A stretch of DNA of 64,000 bases, from positions 1 through 64,000 of the forward strand of contig NZ_JAKFYR010000016.1 of assembly GCF_022554085.1 (NCBI RefSeq), given 5' to 3'. A program made the position numbers and the translations under genes. The notes under the pieces were generated by a model. The model searched no databases. It saw only the letters and a program-made list of their open reading frames with translations, and was not told the origin of the DNA. Shown here in pieces: positions 7,770 through 20,845 of this stretch (position 1 is its first letter; every line of letters starts with the position of its first letter). This DNA comes from Rhodococcus sp. CH91. Lineage in GTDB: Bacteria; Actinomycetota; Actinomycetes; Mycobacteriales; Mycobacteriaceae.

Positions 7770-8665
7770 TGGATGTCGCGCGTCTGCGTATTCTCCGCGA
7801 GCTCGCCGACCGCGAGACGATCGCCGCCACCGCAGGTGCGCTGTCGATGACACCCTCGGCGGTGTCCCAGCAGCTGAAGGTGCTTGCGCGGGAGGCAGGT
7901 GTGCCTCTGCTCGAGCCCGACGGCCGGCGCCTGCGCTTCACCGACGCCGGCCGGGCCCTGGTGGTGTGCGCCGACGAAGTTCTCGACGCCCTCGACCGGG
8001 CCGTGGACGAGATGTCGGCCCACGCCCGTTCCCCGCGAGGCAGGGTGCGCGTCGCCACCTTCCCGTCCGGTGCCGCGCTTCTGCTCCCCGCGGTTCTCGA
8101 TTCCGTGGAGGAGACCGGCGTCGTACTCGATGTGAGCGACGAGGACGTACCGGCCTCGGCTGCGCCTGCCCTGCTCGCCGACTACGACGTCGTGCTCACC
8201 CACCGCGACGAGCGGTCGGCGCCGCTGACGGGACCGCGTGTGTCCGTCGAGACCCTCATGCGCGAACCTATCGACCTCGTCCTTCCCCCGGGGCATCGGC
8301 TCGCGTCGCGGCGGGAAGTGCGGGTCGGCGAACTCGCGGGGGAGAGCTGGGTCAGTGTGCGAGGCGGTTTCCCCGTCGACGACGTCCTGCTCTCCGTCGC
8401 TGCCGTGACGGGGATGCAGCCGCGAGTTGTCCACCGTATCAACGATTTCCGGGTGATCGAGGAACTCGTCGCCGCGGGTCGCGGGGTTGCCCTGCTGCCT
8501 CGCTATTCGGTGCTGCATCCCGCACTGGTTCGGGTGCCGCTGGCAGGGGTGCGCGCCGCGCGGATCTACGAACTCGTGACGAGGCCGGGTGCGCAGCGCA
8601 GGCCGGCGGTGGGGGCGGTGATCGACAGTTTCCGAACCGCGGCGGCGCGGGCATTGTCGGGATGA
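7769..8665 (+). CDS. LysR-family transcriptional regulator
   Basis: A 298-residue regulator with an N-terminal winged helix-turn-helix (residues ~3-62: 'LRILRELADRETIAATAGAL', 'TPSAVSQQLKVLARE', 'LRFTDAGRAL') and a periplasmic-binding-protein-like effector domain ('GRVRVATFPSGAALLLPAVL', 'LPPGHRLA', 'VAAGRGVALLPRYS'). No good Shine-Dalgarno precedes ATG 7769, which may indicate a leaderless mRNA. Divergent orientation to the EamA exporter suggests it activates or represses that gene in response to the exported solute. Confidence 0.87.
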   Translation: MDVARLRILRELADRETIAATAGALSMTPSAVSQQLKVLAREAGVPLLEPDGRRLRFTDAGRALVVCADEVLDALDRAVDEMSAHARSPRGRVRVATFPSGAALLLPAVLDSVEETGVVLDVSDEDVPASAAPALLADYDVVLTHRDERSAPLTGPRVSVETLMREPIDLVLPPGHRLASRREVRVGELAGESWVSVRGGFPVDDVLLSVAAVTGMQPRVVHRINDFRVIEELVAAGRGVALLPRYSVLHPALVRVPLAGVRAARIYELVTRPGAQRRPAVGAVIDSFRTAAARALSG

Positions 8666-8687
8666 CCGATCGCCGGGTGGAAGCCGG

Positions 8688-9062
8688 TCAGGCCAGGGCT
8701 TTCGCCTTCAGTGACTCGAACTCGGTCTGGTCGATGACTCCTTCGTCGAGCAGCTTCTTCGCGTCGGCGATGTGCTCGGCCGGAGACCTGCCCGCCACCG
8801 ATCGGATGTAGTCGTCCTGCGCGGACTTGAACTGGGCGGCCTCCCTCGCGGAACGCCGGGCCATACCGTCACCGTGGACGATCAGATAGATCAGGCCCGT
8901 GAGCCACGGGAAGACGAACAGGAAGAAGATCCAGATCGCCTTGACCCAGCCGGACTGTTCCCGGTTGCGGAACAGATCTCCGATGATCATCCACAACATG
9001 ATCAGGTACGCGATGAATGCGAAGCACACGATGATGTACCAGATGATGTCCATGAACTCCAT
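8688..9062 (-). CDS. Small membrane protein with PLDc_N-type helices and C-terminal SHOCT domain
   Basis: A 124-residue protein. Two N-terminal hydrophobic segments flank a short charged loop ('IIWYIIVCFAFIAYLIMLWM' and 'AIWIFFLFVFPWLTGLIYL'), matching the phospholipase-D-nuclease N-terminal (PLDc_N) architecture. The C-terminus 'IADAKKLLDEGVIDQTEFESLKAKAL' is a SHOCT motif, a short oligomerisation module. Such proteins are common in actinobacteria and have no established function. The start could also be the Met three codons downstream. It lies downstream of leuA but behind a strong terminator, so it has its own promoter. Confidence 0.8.
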   Translation of the reverse strand: MEFMDIIWYIIVCFAFIAYLIMLWMIIGDLFRNREQSGWVKAIWIFFLFVFPWLTGLIYLIVHGDGMARRSAREAAQFKSAQDDYIRSVAGRSPAEHIADAKKLLDEGVIDQTEFESLKAKALA

Positions 9063-9234
9063 GAGAACGCTCCGATCCCGGCAGAATTGTTCTGCGTGAG
9101 TAGGTTCCGGAATCCGGCGGACTTCGAGCGTGCCTTCCCGCCGTCCGGACCCGACTATAACCGCGCAAAGGGGGATCTTCGGGTGAAATACCGATCCCGG
9201 ATACGGACTCGGAGGGTGAAATTCCCGTGAACGA

Positions 9235-9271
9235 CGAATGCGGCGGACCCGGAGTGGGTCCGCCGCATTCG
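9235..9271 (-). terminator. Strong stem-loop terminator after leuA
   Basis: A perfect 16-base stem (9235-9250 with 9256-9271) and a 5-base loop lie just past the leuA stop on the minus strand. There is no long U-run, as usual for high-GC actinobacteria. It separates leuA from the downstream SHOCT gene. Confidence 0.8.
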
Positions 9272-9282
9272 TGTGCGGGAGG

Positions 9283-11181
<1,899 letters not shown>

Positions 11182-11223
11182 TCAGATCCCGCCGCGGCGG
11201 CCGAGGAGAAGCGCGCGCTGCAT
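11182..11223 (-). CDS. leuL: Leucine-rich leader peptide of leuA
   Basis: A 13-codon ORF, MQRALLLGRRGGI, with three consecutive leucine codons (CTT CTC CTC), starts at ATG 11223 behind GCAGGG and ends about 88 bases before leuA. Leader peptides rich in the end-product amino acid sense charged tRNA supply by ribosome stalling, and Leu-codon leaders before leuA have been predicted in actinobacteria. Seen directly: the ORF, the Leu run and the following hairpin. The regulatory role is inferred. Confidence 0.7.
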   Translation of the reverse strand: MQRALLLGRRGGI

Positions 11224-11451
11224 GCCCTGCAGTGTATCGTGCTGTCCTTGCCGACGACCAAGTGGCGCCTCCCACAGAGGCCGGCGTGTCCGTACCGGGC
11301 GGGAACCTGCTGCCGCCGACCCCGTGACGTAGCGACTTCCCCACCGCCTCTGTTGCGCACGACACTTTCGTGACGCGCCACGACCGGCGGAAGTCGCGGT
11401 CGGTAAGCTGAGCCACTGGACTTGTTTCCCGAGACCCGGAGGTTGGCCAGC

Positions 11452-13781
<2,330 letters not shown>

Positions 13782-13800
13782 GCGTTCACGCTCTTCTTCG

Positions 13801-13845
13801 AACGAGCGGGTGGACCTCCTCGGAGGATCCACCCGCTCGTTTCTC
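13801..13845 (+). terminator. Intrinsic terminator after asd
   Basis: AACGAGCGGGTGGA (13801-13814) pairs perfectly with TCCACCCGCTCGTT (13828-13841). An inner CCTCC/GGAGG extension carries one bulged A, and TTTC follows. It ends the lysC-asd operon. Confidence 0.85.
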
Positions 13846-13889
13846 GTCTTCGGGAGCTCGTCACCCCGACTCCGAAGAAAATTTACAAG

Positions 13890-13901
13890 CAGTCTGGACT
13901 G
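13890..13901. promoter_or_regulatory. Palindrome upstream of the TetR-BVMO operon, candidate operator
   Basis: CAGTC-TG-GACTG is a perfect 12-base palindrome, flanked by A-rich sequence on the left and a T-run on the right. It lies 30 bases before the TetR start. An autorepressed TetR operon would place its operator here. Confidence 0.5.
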
Positions 13902-13930
13902 TTTTTTCTTTTGCCGTTACGATTCGTAGC

Positions 13931-14509
13931 GTGATCCAGGACACTGCGCCGCAGGGAAATCGAACCCAGGCGCAACGCACAGCTGCGACGCGAGCGAAGC
14001 TGCTCGACGCCGCGATCGACTCTCTCGTCGAGCACGGCTATTCGGGAACGAGCACCCAGGGAATCGCCAAGCGTGCCGGTGTGTCCCGGGGAGCCCAGCT
14101 GCACCACTTCCCGACGAAGGAAAGCCTCGTCGTGGCCGCCGTGGAGCATCTCGTCGACAAGCGACTGACCGAGATCCTCGAAGCACGCCCGGAGCCCGAG
14201 CGAGGCTTCGAAGCCCTCCTCGACGGCTTCTCCGGACCGCTGTTCGATGCCGCCCTGGAACTGTGGGTCGCAGCACGGACGGATCGGGTCCTGCACGAGG
14301 CGATGATCCCGCTCGAGCGCAAGGTCTCCGACGCGCTCCGTATCGGTTGCCTCGAGATCATGGGCGACCGGGTCACGCCCGAGGGGATCGACCTGAGCAT
14401 CGAACTGGCGCGCGGCTTCGCGGTCTCCGCCCTGATGCGCACCCCCGAATCCGATCGAGAGTTCCGGGAGCGTCTTCTCCCGGTCTGGAAGGCTCTGGTG
14501 ATGAAATGA
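13931..14509 (+). CDS. TetR-family regulator of the BVMO operon
   Basis: A 192-residue TetR protein with HTH at about residues 15-65 ('RAKLLDAAIDSLVEHGYSG', 'TSTQGIAKRAGVSRGAQLHHF') and a C-terminal helical ligand domain. GTG 13931 is used. Its TGA overlaps the ATG of the flavin monooxygenase (ATGA), so regulator and enzymes are one transcript. A 12-base palindrome sits immediately upstream. The likely inducer is a substrate of the operon, such as a ketone or steroid, but this is inferred from context. Confidence 0.87.
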   Translation: MIQDTAPQGNRTQAQRTAATRAKLLDAAIDSLVEHGYSGTSTQGIAKRAGVSRGAQLHHFPTKESLVVAAVEHLVDKRLTEILEARPEPERGFEALLDGFSGPLFDAALELWVAARTDRVLHEAMIPLERKVSDALRIGCLEIMGDRVTPEGIDLSIELARGFAVSALMRTPESDREFRERLLPVWKALVMK

Positions 14510-16011
14510 GTCTCGCACTGCTTCCCGATCACGTGCACACGCTCGTCGTCGGCGCGGGGTTCGGCGGTATCGGCATGGTCGCAACGATGTTGCGCGAGAA
14601 TCCCGATGCCGACGTACTCGTCCTCGAGCGAGGGGACGACGTCGGGGGGACATGGCGTGTGAACACCTATCCCGGTGCGGCATGCGACGTTCCGAGCGCG
14701 CTCTACTCGTTCTCGTTCGCTCCCGAACCCGACTGGTCGCGAGCGCACGGCACGCAGGAGGAGATCTACGCGTATCTCCGCCGCGTCGCCCGCGAAACGG
14801 GTGTGGCCGACCGGACGATGTTCGGATGCGAACTGCGCGAGGCGCAGTGGGACGCCGAGCGATCCCTGTGGACGATCTCGACATCGCGCGGCGACCTGAC
14901 CGCCGACGTAATCGTCGCCGCCACCGGCGCGCTCTCGACCCCTACCTATCCCAAGGTTCCGGGTCTGGAACTGTTCCGCGGCAAGAAGTTCCATTCGGCC
15001 GAATGGGATCACGACCACGACCTCAGTGGTGAGCGAGTCGCCGTCATCGGTACAGGAGCCTCCGCCATCCAGTTCGTCCCGGCGATCGTCGACCGCGTCG
15101 AGCACCTCACGCTCTTCCAGCGCACGGCTTCCTGGGTGATGCCCAAGCACGATCCCGCCATCGCACGGTCTGTGCGCACGCTCTACCGCCGTTTCCCGTC
15201 GGTGCAGAAGATCATGCGCGGTGCCGTCTACGGCCAGAAGGAGATCTACGTCGTCGGAATGACGAAACCCTTCGCCCGCAAGTACTTCCTTCCGTTGTTC
15301 GAGGTCCGGGCACGTCAGATCCTGCGCAGGAGCGTGCGCGACCCCGAGTTGCGCAAACGTCTGACGCCCGATTTCGCGATCACCTGCAAGCGGATCCTCC
15401 TGTCCAACGACTGGTTCCCCGCCATCACCCGGCCGAACGTGGACGTGGTGTCCTCCGGTCTGGCGGCGGTCACCGAGGGTGGTGTAGTCGACGACAAGGG
15501 CGTCGAGTACCCCGTGGACACGATCATCTTCGGCACCGGCTTCACGCCTACCGAACCGCCTGTCGCGCACCATATCCGGGGAGGTGACGGGCGGACCCTC
15601 GCCGAGACGTGGGACGGGAGCCCCTCGGCCTATCTGGGTATCACCGTGCCCGGTTTCCCGAATCTGTTCCTCATGTACGGGCCCAACACGAATCTCGGCC
15701 ACAGCTCGATCGTGTACATGCTCGAATCCCAGGCGAACTACATCGTCGACGCACTGCGCACGATGGACCGGCGCCGCATCACGGCCGTGGAGGTACGCGA
15801 CGAGGCGGTGCGTCGCTACAACGCGGACCTCGATCCCGCGCTGAACGAGACCGTCTGGAATCAGGGTGGCTGCAGCAGCTGGTACATCGACGAGAAGGGC
15901 CGCAATTCCGTGATGTGGCCGACCTTCACCTGGCAGTACCGGGCGCGGACCAGACAGTTCGACCCCGAGAGCTACATCGAGCACCGCGCGACCACAGGAG
16001 TGAGCGCATGA
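14506..16011 (+). CDS. Flavin-containing Baeyer-Villiger-type monooxygenase
   Basis: A 501-residue class B flavoprotein that uses FAD and NADPH to insert oxygen, typically turning ketones into esters or lactones. Seen: first dinucleotide motif GAGFGG (residues ~16-21), second motif GTGASA (~184-189), and the BVMO fingerprint FxGxxxHxxxWD as 'FRGKKFHSAEWD' between them. 'GGTWRVNTYPGAACDVPS' is also characteristic. It overlaps the TetR stop and the next gene's start by four bases each. The substrate is unknown. The neighbours suggest a sterol-derived or cyclic ketone. Confidence 0.9.
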   Translation: MSLALLPDHVHTLVVGAGFGGIGMVATMLRENPDADVLVLERGDDVGGTWRVNTYPGAACDVPSALYSFSFAPEPDWSRAHGTQEEIYAYLRRVARETGVADRTMFGCELREAQWDAERSLWTISTSRGDLTADVIVAATGALSTPTYPKVPGLELFRGKKFHSAEWDHDHDLSGERVAVIGTGASAIQFVPAIVDRVEHLTLFQRTASWVMPKHDPAIARSVRTLYRRFPSVQKIMRGAVYGQKEIYVVGMTKPFARKYFLPLFEVRARQILRRSVRDPELRKRLTPDFAITCKRILLSNDWFPAITRPNVDVVSSGLAAVTEGGVVDDKGVEYPVDTIIFGTGFTPTEPPVAHHIRGGDGRTLAETWDGSPSAYLGITVPGFPNLFLMYGPNTNLGHSSIVYMLESQANYIVDALRTMDRRRITAVEVRDEAVRRYNADLDPALNETVWNQGGCSSWYIDEKGRNSVMWPTFTWQYRARTRQFDPESYIEHRATTGVSA

Positions 16012-17720
16012 CCCATTACGACGTCCTCGTGATCGGCTCCGGATTCGGCGGCAGTGTCGCCGCGCTGCGGGCCACCGAGAAGGGATATCGGGTCGGTGTC
16101 CTCGAGGCGGGCAGGCGTTTCGAGGATCACGAGCTGCCCAGGACGAGCTGGCGCCTGCGCAAGTATCTGTGGGCACCCCAGCTGGGCTGTTACGGCGTGC
16201 AGCGGATGCACCTGCTGCCCGACGTGCTCGTCATGGCCGGCGCGGGTGTGGGCGGCGGATCACTGAACTACGCCAACACCCTGTACAAGCCGCCGACACC
16301 CTTCTTCCGCGACCCGCAGTGGGGTCACATCACCGACTGGGAAGCAGAGCTGGCGCCGTACTACGACCAGGCGGCGCGAATGCTCGGGGTGCGCCCGAAC
16401 CCGACCACCAGCCCCGCCGACGAGGTGATGCGGCAGATCGCCGAGGAGATGGGGGTCGGAGACACCTACACGACCACCCCGGTGGGTGTGTTCTTCGACG
16501 AGCCCGGGAAGACCGTTCCCGACCCGTACTTCGGTGGTGCCGGTCCCGACCGGACCGGCTGCACCGAATGCGGTAGCTGCATGACGGGCTGCCCTGTGGG
16601 GGCGAAGAACACGCTCGTCAAGAACTATCTCTACCTCGCGGAGAAGGCCGGCGCGCACATCCACGCCCTGACGACGGTCACGCGGGTCGTGCCCCGTCCC
16701 GGTGGTGGATACGAGGTCCACACTCGCAGAACCGACGGAATCAGGAAGCGCCGCACGCTCTACACGGCAGATCAGGTGGTGATCGCGGCCGGCACCTACG
16801 GCACGGCCCGACTGCTGCTCGCGAGCCGGGAGACGGGCGATCTTCCGAACCTGTCGCCGACTCTCGGCACCGTGGTACGCACCAACTCCGAGGCGGTACT
16901 CGCCGCGACCGCTCAGGACCGCGTCGTCGACTACACACAGGGCGTGGCCATCACGTCGTCCTTCCATCCGGACGATCACACGCACATCGAACCCGTGCGC
17001 TACGGCAAGGGCAGCAATCTGATCGGTCTTCTCCAGACGTTGCTGGTGGACGGTGGTACCAGGATGCCGCGACTGGTGAAGTTCTTCGGTGTCGCCGCAA
17101 AGAATCCCGGGGCCTTCCTCCGGTCGCTGTCGGTACGCAACTGGTCGGAGCGGACGGTGATCGCGCTCGTGATGCAGACCGACGACAACTCGCTCGAACT
17201 CGCCACCCGTCGCACACCACTCGGACGCGGGCTCACCAGCAAGCAGGGACCGGGCACCCCGCCACCCGAGTGGATCCCGGTGGGCCACGAGGCGGTTCGC
17301 CGGATCGCCGACAAGATCGACGGTGACGCCGGTGGGTCGATCGCCGATCTGTTCAACATCCCGATGACCGCACACTTCCTCGGTGGGTGCGCGATCGGCG
17401 ACTCTCCGCGCACGGGCACCGTCGACGCGTATCTGCGTGTCTACGGACACGAGGGGCTGCACGTCGTCGACGGGTCGGCGGTGAGCGCGAATCTCGGCGT
17501 CAATCCGTCGCTCACCATCACCGCACAGGCCGAGCGCGCGCTGGCGCTGTGGCCGAACAAGGGGGAGAAGGACGAGCGTCCTCCGCTCGGTTCCGCCTAC
17601 GAACCGGTGCGGCCCGTTCAGCCGGTGCGGCCCACCGTTCCCGTCGATGCGCCCGCAGCGCTGCGACTTCCCATCACCCCCGTCCGGAAGGAGAGTGCCC
17701 GTGCTCTGGACAGTGCCTGA
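16008..17720 (+). CDS. GMC-family FAD oxidoreductase, ChoD-like (putative cholesterol oxidase)
   Basis: A 570-residue FAD enzyme. The N-terminal ADP-binding motif is 'VLVIGSGFGGSVAALR', then 'AGAGVGGGSLNYANTLY' (flavin-contacting GMC loop), and a C-terminal 'LGGCAIG...GLHVVDGSAV...NPSLTITAQAERA' signature. A four-Cys stretch 'CTECGSCMTGCPVGAKNT' is present, as in mycobacterial ChoD-type proteins, whose activity on cholesterol is debated. The family oxidises alcohols, including 3-beta-hydroxysterols. It starts inside the BVMO stop (ATGA) and ends overlapping the next gene by 20 bases. The proline-rich tail after residue 530 is probably flexible. Confidence 0.85.
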   Translation: MTHYDVLVIGSGFGGSVAALRATEKGYRVGVLEAGRRFEDHELPRTSWRLRKYLWAPQLGCYGVQRMHLLPDVLVMAGAGVGGGSLNYANTLYKPPTPFFRDPQWGHITDWEAELAPYYDQAARMLGVRPNPTTSPADEVMRQIAEEMGVGDTYTTTPVGVFFDEPGKTVPDPYFGGAGPDRTGCTECGSCMTGCPVGAKNTLVKNYLYLAEKAGAHIHALTTVTRVVPRPGGGYEVHTRRTDGIRKRRTLYTADQVVIAAGTYGTARLLLASRETGDLPNLSPTLGTVVRTNSEAVLAATAQDRVVDYTQGVAITSSFHPDDHTHIEPVRYGKGSNLIGLLQTLLVDGGTRMPRLVKFFGVAAKNPGAFLRSLSVRNWSERTVIALVMQTDDNSLELATRRTPLGRGLTSKQGPGTPPPEWIPVGHEAVRRIADKIDGDAGGSIADLFNIPMTAHFLGGCAIGDSPRTGTVDAYLRVYGHEGLHVVDGSAVSANLGVNPSLTITAQAERALALWPNKGEKDERPPLGSAYEPVRPVQPVRPTVPVDAPAALRLPITPVRKESARALDSA

Positions 17721-18339
17721 GAGCGAAGACGAACGCATCGACTATCCCGTCTCACCGCCCCCGCCCTGGCCGGCCGACGTGCGCGCCACCCTGTGGTGGC
17801 ATCGCAGTACCCCGGAAGCCGCCGAATACGGCCCGGCCGGCCCGACCCTACCGATCACGCTCGCGATGATGGTCGACTATCTGGACTCGCCGGTAGGGCC
17901 GTACCGGGAGGTGCTGGCCAGTCCGGTTCTGCGACGCGGGCTCCTCCCTGCCATGGCAGTGCCCTTCATCGCCGTCGACTCCGAGCCCTCGGTACACGGC
18001 GGCCGCGAGCACTGGAAGCTCCCGAAGGTACTCGCGAAGTTCGACGGCGACGTCCTCGGTGACTTCTCCGCGACCGGAGCGCGATGGAATGTGTCGACCT
18101 CGGCCGCACCGAAGGGACCGGAACTGCCGATCGCCGGCGGGCTCACCTTCGCCCAGCCGATCCCGGGGGGCGCGGTCGAGCGGGCGTCGGCCCGGTTGCG
18201 CGGGAAGTTCCGCTACGCGCGGGTGACCGTCGCGGCGGAAGGGCCGACGCTGAGCCGCTGGCTCCGCCCGGGTACCCACCACGGCATCGTCATCACCTCC
18301 GGACGGATGTCGACGGGCCCGTCGCGGGTCGTGAGGTAG
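17701..18339 (+). CDS. Acetoacetate-decarboxylase-family protein
   Basis: A 212-residue protein resembling the acetoacetate decarboxylase superfamily: 'YREVLASPVLRRGLLPAMAVPFIAVDSEPSVHGGREHWKLPK' in the middle and 'VERASARLRGKFRYARV' near the end. A Lys in the HWKLPK segment is in the region where the Schiff-base lysine of true decarboxylases lies, but I cannot assign it firmly. GTG 17701 is preceded by GGAGAG and lies inside the upstream gene. It completes the TetR-BVMO-GMC operon, so it may act on a keto or acid product of those oxidations. Function otherwise unknown. Confidence 0.7.
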   Translation: MLWTVPESEDERIDYPVSPPPPWPADVRATLWWHRSTPEAAEYGPAGPTLPITLAMMVDYLDSPVGPYREVLASPVLRRGLLPAMAVPFIAVDSEPSVHGGREHWKLPKVLAKFDGDVLGDFSATGARWNVSTSAAPKGPELPIAGGLTFAQPIPGGAVERASARLRGKFRYARVTVAAEGPTLSRWLRPGTHHGIVITSGRMSTGPSRVVR

Positions 18340-18387
18340 ACGGAGGCATCGGGTCACGCCCTCGCGCGAGCGGGGGCGGCCCGGGCC

Positions 18388-19707
18388 TCAGGAGGACGCA
18401 CGACCGAACAGCGTCGAACCCCAGTAGCCGCCTTCGCCGACCCCAGGTGGCACGGCGAACACCGCGGAACCGACGTGCTCGATGTACTCGTTGAGGGCAT
18501 CGTTGCGGGCGAGAGCCTGCTGCATGGGGACGAACTGCTTCTGGGGGTCCCGGCAGTACGCGACGAAGAACAGACCGGCGTCGAGGTGCCCCAATCCGTC
18601 CGATCCGTCGGTGAAGTTGTACCCACGGCGCAGGATCCGGATGCCCCCGAGTTCTTCGGCCGATGCCAGTCGCACGTGCGCGTCGTCGTCGATGACCGGT
18701 CGGCCGCCGGCGCCCTTCGCCGCGAGTTGCAGGTCGTCGAATTCGTTCTCCCCCCCGAGCGGAGCACCGCTGTCCTTGCTGCGTCCGACGACGCGCTCCT
18801 GCTCGTTCAAGGTGGTGCGGTCCCACGGCTCGATCAACATGCGGATGCGCCGGGCCACCAGATACGAACCACCCGCCATCCACTCCTGATCGTCCTGGGA
18901 GTCCACCCACACGTGCTGCGCGACGGCCGAGCCGTCCTCTGCCTTGATGTTGCGCGTTCCGTCCTTGAACCCGAACAGGTTCCGCTGTGTCACCTGGCCG
19001 GTCGACGTCGACGAGGTGCGGCCGAAACCCAGCTGCGACCAGCGCACGGCCACGACTCCGAAGCCGACACGGGCGAGATTGCGTATCGCGTGCACCGCGA
19101 CCTGCGGATCGTCGGCGCATGCCTGGATCGCGATGTCGCCGCCGCACCGGGCCGGTTCCAGCGCATCACCCGTGAATTTGGGGAGATCCGTCAGTGCGGC
19201 CGGGCGCAGGCCCGCGACCCCGAAACGGTCCGTGCCGTTCACCTCGAACAAGGACGGTCCGAAACCGATGGTCAGCGTCAACTTCGCCGCCGGCAGGTCG
19301 AGTGCCTCACCGGTGTCGCTGGGCGGGTTGTACTCCCCGGCGCTCGTCGCGCCACCCTCGGTAGCCTCCTCGCCGGCCGTCATCCTCTCGGCCATGTCCG
19401 TCCACTTCCGGAGCATCGCGACGAGTTCGTCCCGGGAGTCGGTGGTGACGTCGAATGCCACGAAGTGCATGCGATCCTGTGCGGGCGTGACGATTCCGGC
19501 CTGGTGGGTGTCGCGGAAGGATACGACCTGTGCGTCCGGTGAGTCGGGCGCGGTCAGCCGGCCGACCACGGCGCCGGTGCCGGCCAGCACGGCTCCGGCT
19601 CCGACGGCGCCGAAGAGCTGCCGCCGGGACAATCCCGGACGAGCCCCGCCGTCGGGCCGGCCGTTGTTCGGCGGCCCGCCGTTCTGCCTACTGTCCTGCG
19701 ATGACAC
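18388..19707 (-). CDS. efeB: Deferrochelatase/DyP-type haem peroxidase EfeB
   Basis: EfeB is the exported haem peroxidase of the EfeUOB ferrous-iron system. The 439-residue precursor has a twin-arginine signal (SRRQLFG at about residues 27-33, then a hydrophobic run), the DyP motif GxxDG as GFKDGTRN with the catalytic Asp, and a His in 'DDDAHVRLAS' fitting the proximal haem ligand. Its start overlaps the efeO stop by 20 bases. Gene order efeU-efeO-efeB on the minus strand is the standard operon. Confidence 0.93.
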   Translation of the reverse strand: MSSQDSRQNGGPPNNGRPDGGARPGLSRRQLFGAVGAGAVLAGTGAVVGRLTAPDSPDAQVVSFRDTHQAGIVTPAQDRMHFVAFDVTTDSRDELVAMLRKWTDMAERMTAGEEATEGGATSAGEYNPPSDTGEALDLPAAKLTLTIGFGPSLFEVNGTDRFGVAGLRPAALTDLPKFTGDALEPARCGGDIAIQACADDPQVAVHAIRNLARVGFGVVAVRWSQLGFGRTSSTSTGQVTQRNLFGFKDGTRNIKAEDGSAVAQHVWVDSQDDQEWMAGGSYLVARRIRMLIEPWDRTTLNEQERVVGRSKDSGAPLGGENEFDDLQLAAKGAGGRPVIDDDAHVRLASAEELGGIRILRRGYNFTDGSDGLGHLDAGLFFVAYCRDPQKQFVPMQQALARNDALNEYIEHVGSAVFAVPPGVGEGGYWGSTLFGRASS

Positions 19708-20821
19708 CTTGCACCTGGCTCACTTCGGCGGACAACGCGTCGATCTTCTGCGACAGGCTCTGTCGCTGTGGCTCGGTCACCGTGTCGTAGGCGACGAATC
19801 CGTCACCCCGGCGGTACCGGGCGAGCTCGGCATCGAGTTCTGCGAAGCGCTGGTCGATGCGTGTCGCAAGCTCGGGGTTGCGCTCGTCGATGATGGGACG
19901 CAGGGAGGCGATCGCGGCCTGTGAACCGTCGGCGTTGGCCTGGAAGTCGTACAGGTCCGTGTGCGAGAAGATGTCCTCCTCGCCGGTGATCTTGGTGCGT
20001 GCGATCTCGTCGAGCAGTGTCTGGGCACCCCCTGCGACCTGGATGGGATCGATCTCGAAGTCGGGTGCCGTGACGCCGTGTGCGAGTTCCTGTATGTCCG
20101 CGAGCAGCTGGTCGGCCATCGCGGCCGTGTCGGGCTGCAGGCCCTGTGCCCACAAGTCCTTCTCGAGGCGATGGAAGCCGGTCCAGTTCCAGCCCGCTTC
20201 GGCGTCGGCCTCGCGCAGGTCGATCCGGGGGTCGAGGTCGTCCGGGAAGCTCTCGGCGATCGGTTCGATCCGCTCGTAATACGTGCGGGTCGAGGGGTAG
20301 AGGGCTTTCGCGGTCTCGACGTCGCCGGCGTCCACGGCAGCGACGAAGGTTGCCGCGCTGTCCTGGAGCGCGGTGAGCTGGCTCTCGACGTAACGCGTGT
20401 AACCGGCGGCGGCTTCGGTGAGGCGACTGTCCTGGTCTGTGCCGATCTTCGAATCGCCGGTGACGGTGAACTCCGTGCGGATGCCGTCTCCGATCATGCC
20501 GGGCTTGCACGCGGTGTGGTACGTGCCGGCCTCGGCCAGATTCACGATCAACTCGCGGCTGAGACCGGGCCCGACGTTCTCGACCTCACCCATCACTCGG
20601 TCCCCCTCACCGTAGACGTAGAACTCGGTGACCTTGGACCCGTTGTTGGTGATCGTGAACGTGTTGTTGCCGGTCTCGCCGTTGTCCGCCGCGACATCAC
20701 AGGTCGTGTCGGTGGCGGTGACCGCGATCGACTCACCGGCGGCTGTCTTGGAGGTGCATGCGGTGGCGGCGAAAGGCGCGATCGCGAGAAGCGCGAGGGC
20801 GAATCCGATGGTACGACGCAC
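19688..20821 (-). CDS. efeO: Periplasmic/extracytoplasmic iron-binding protein EfeO
   Basis: EfeO captures iron outside the membrane for the EfeU permease. The 377-residue protein has a signal peptide ending in 'AATACTS', where the Cys may be lipid-modified as in Gram-positive EfeO proteins. A cupredoxin-like domain follows (residues ~35-130, 'CDVAADNGETGNNTFTITN', 'GTYHTACKPG'), then the M75 imelysin-like helical domain with the metal motif HxxE ('FHRLEKDLW'). It is flanked by efeU and efeB with overlapping or 24-base spacing, indicating one operon. Confidence 0.93.
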   Translation of the reverse strand: MRRTIGFALALLAIAPFAATACTSKTAAGESIAVTATDTTCDVAADNGETGNNTFTITNNGSKVTEFYVYGEGDRVMGEVENVGPGLSRELIVNLAEAGTYHTACKPGMIGDGIRTEFTVTGDSKIGTDQDSRLTEAAAGYTRYVESQLTALQDSAATFVAAVDAGDVETAKALYPSTRTYYERIEPIAESFPDDLDPRIDLREADAEAGWNWTGFHRLEKDLWAQGLQPDTAAMADQLLADIQELAHGVTAPDFEIDPIQVAGGAQTLLDEIARTKITGEEDIFSHTDLYDFQANADGSQAAIASLRPIIDERNPELATRIDQRFAELDAELARYRRGDGFVAYDTVTEPQRQSLSQKIDALSAEVSQVQGVIAGQ

Positions 20822-20845
20822 GGTGAACCTTTCGGGAACGAGCGC

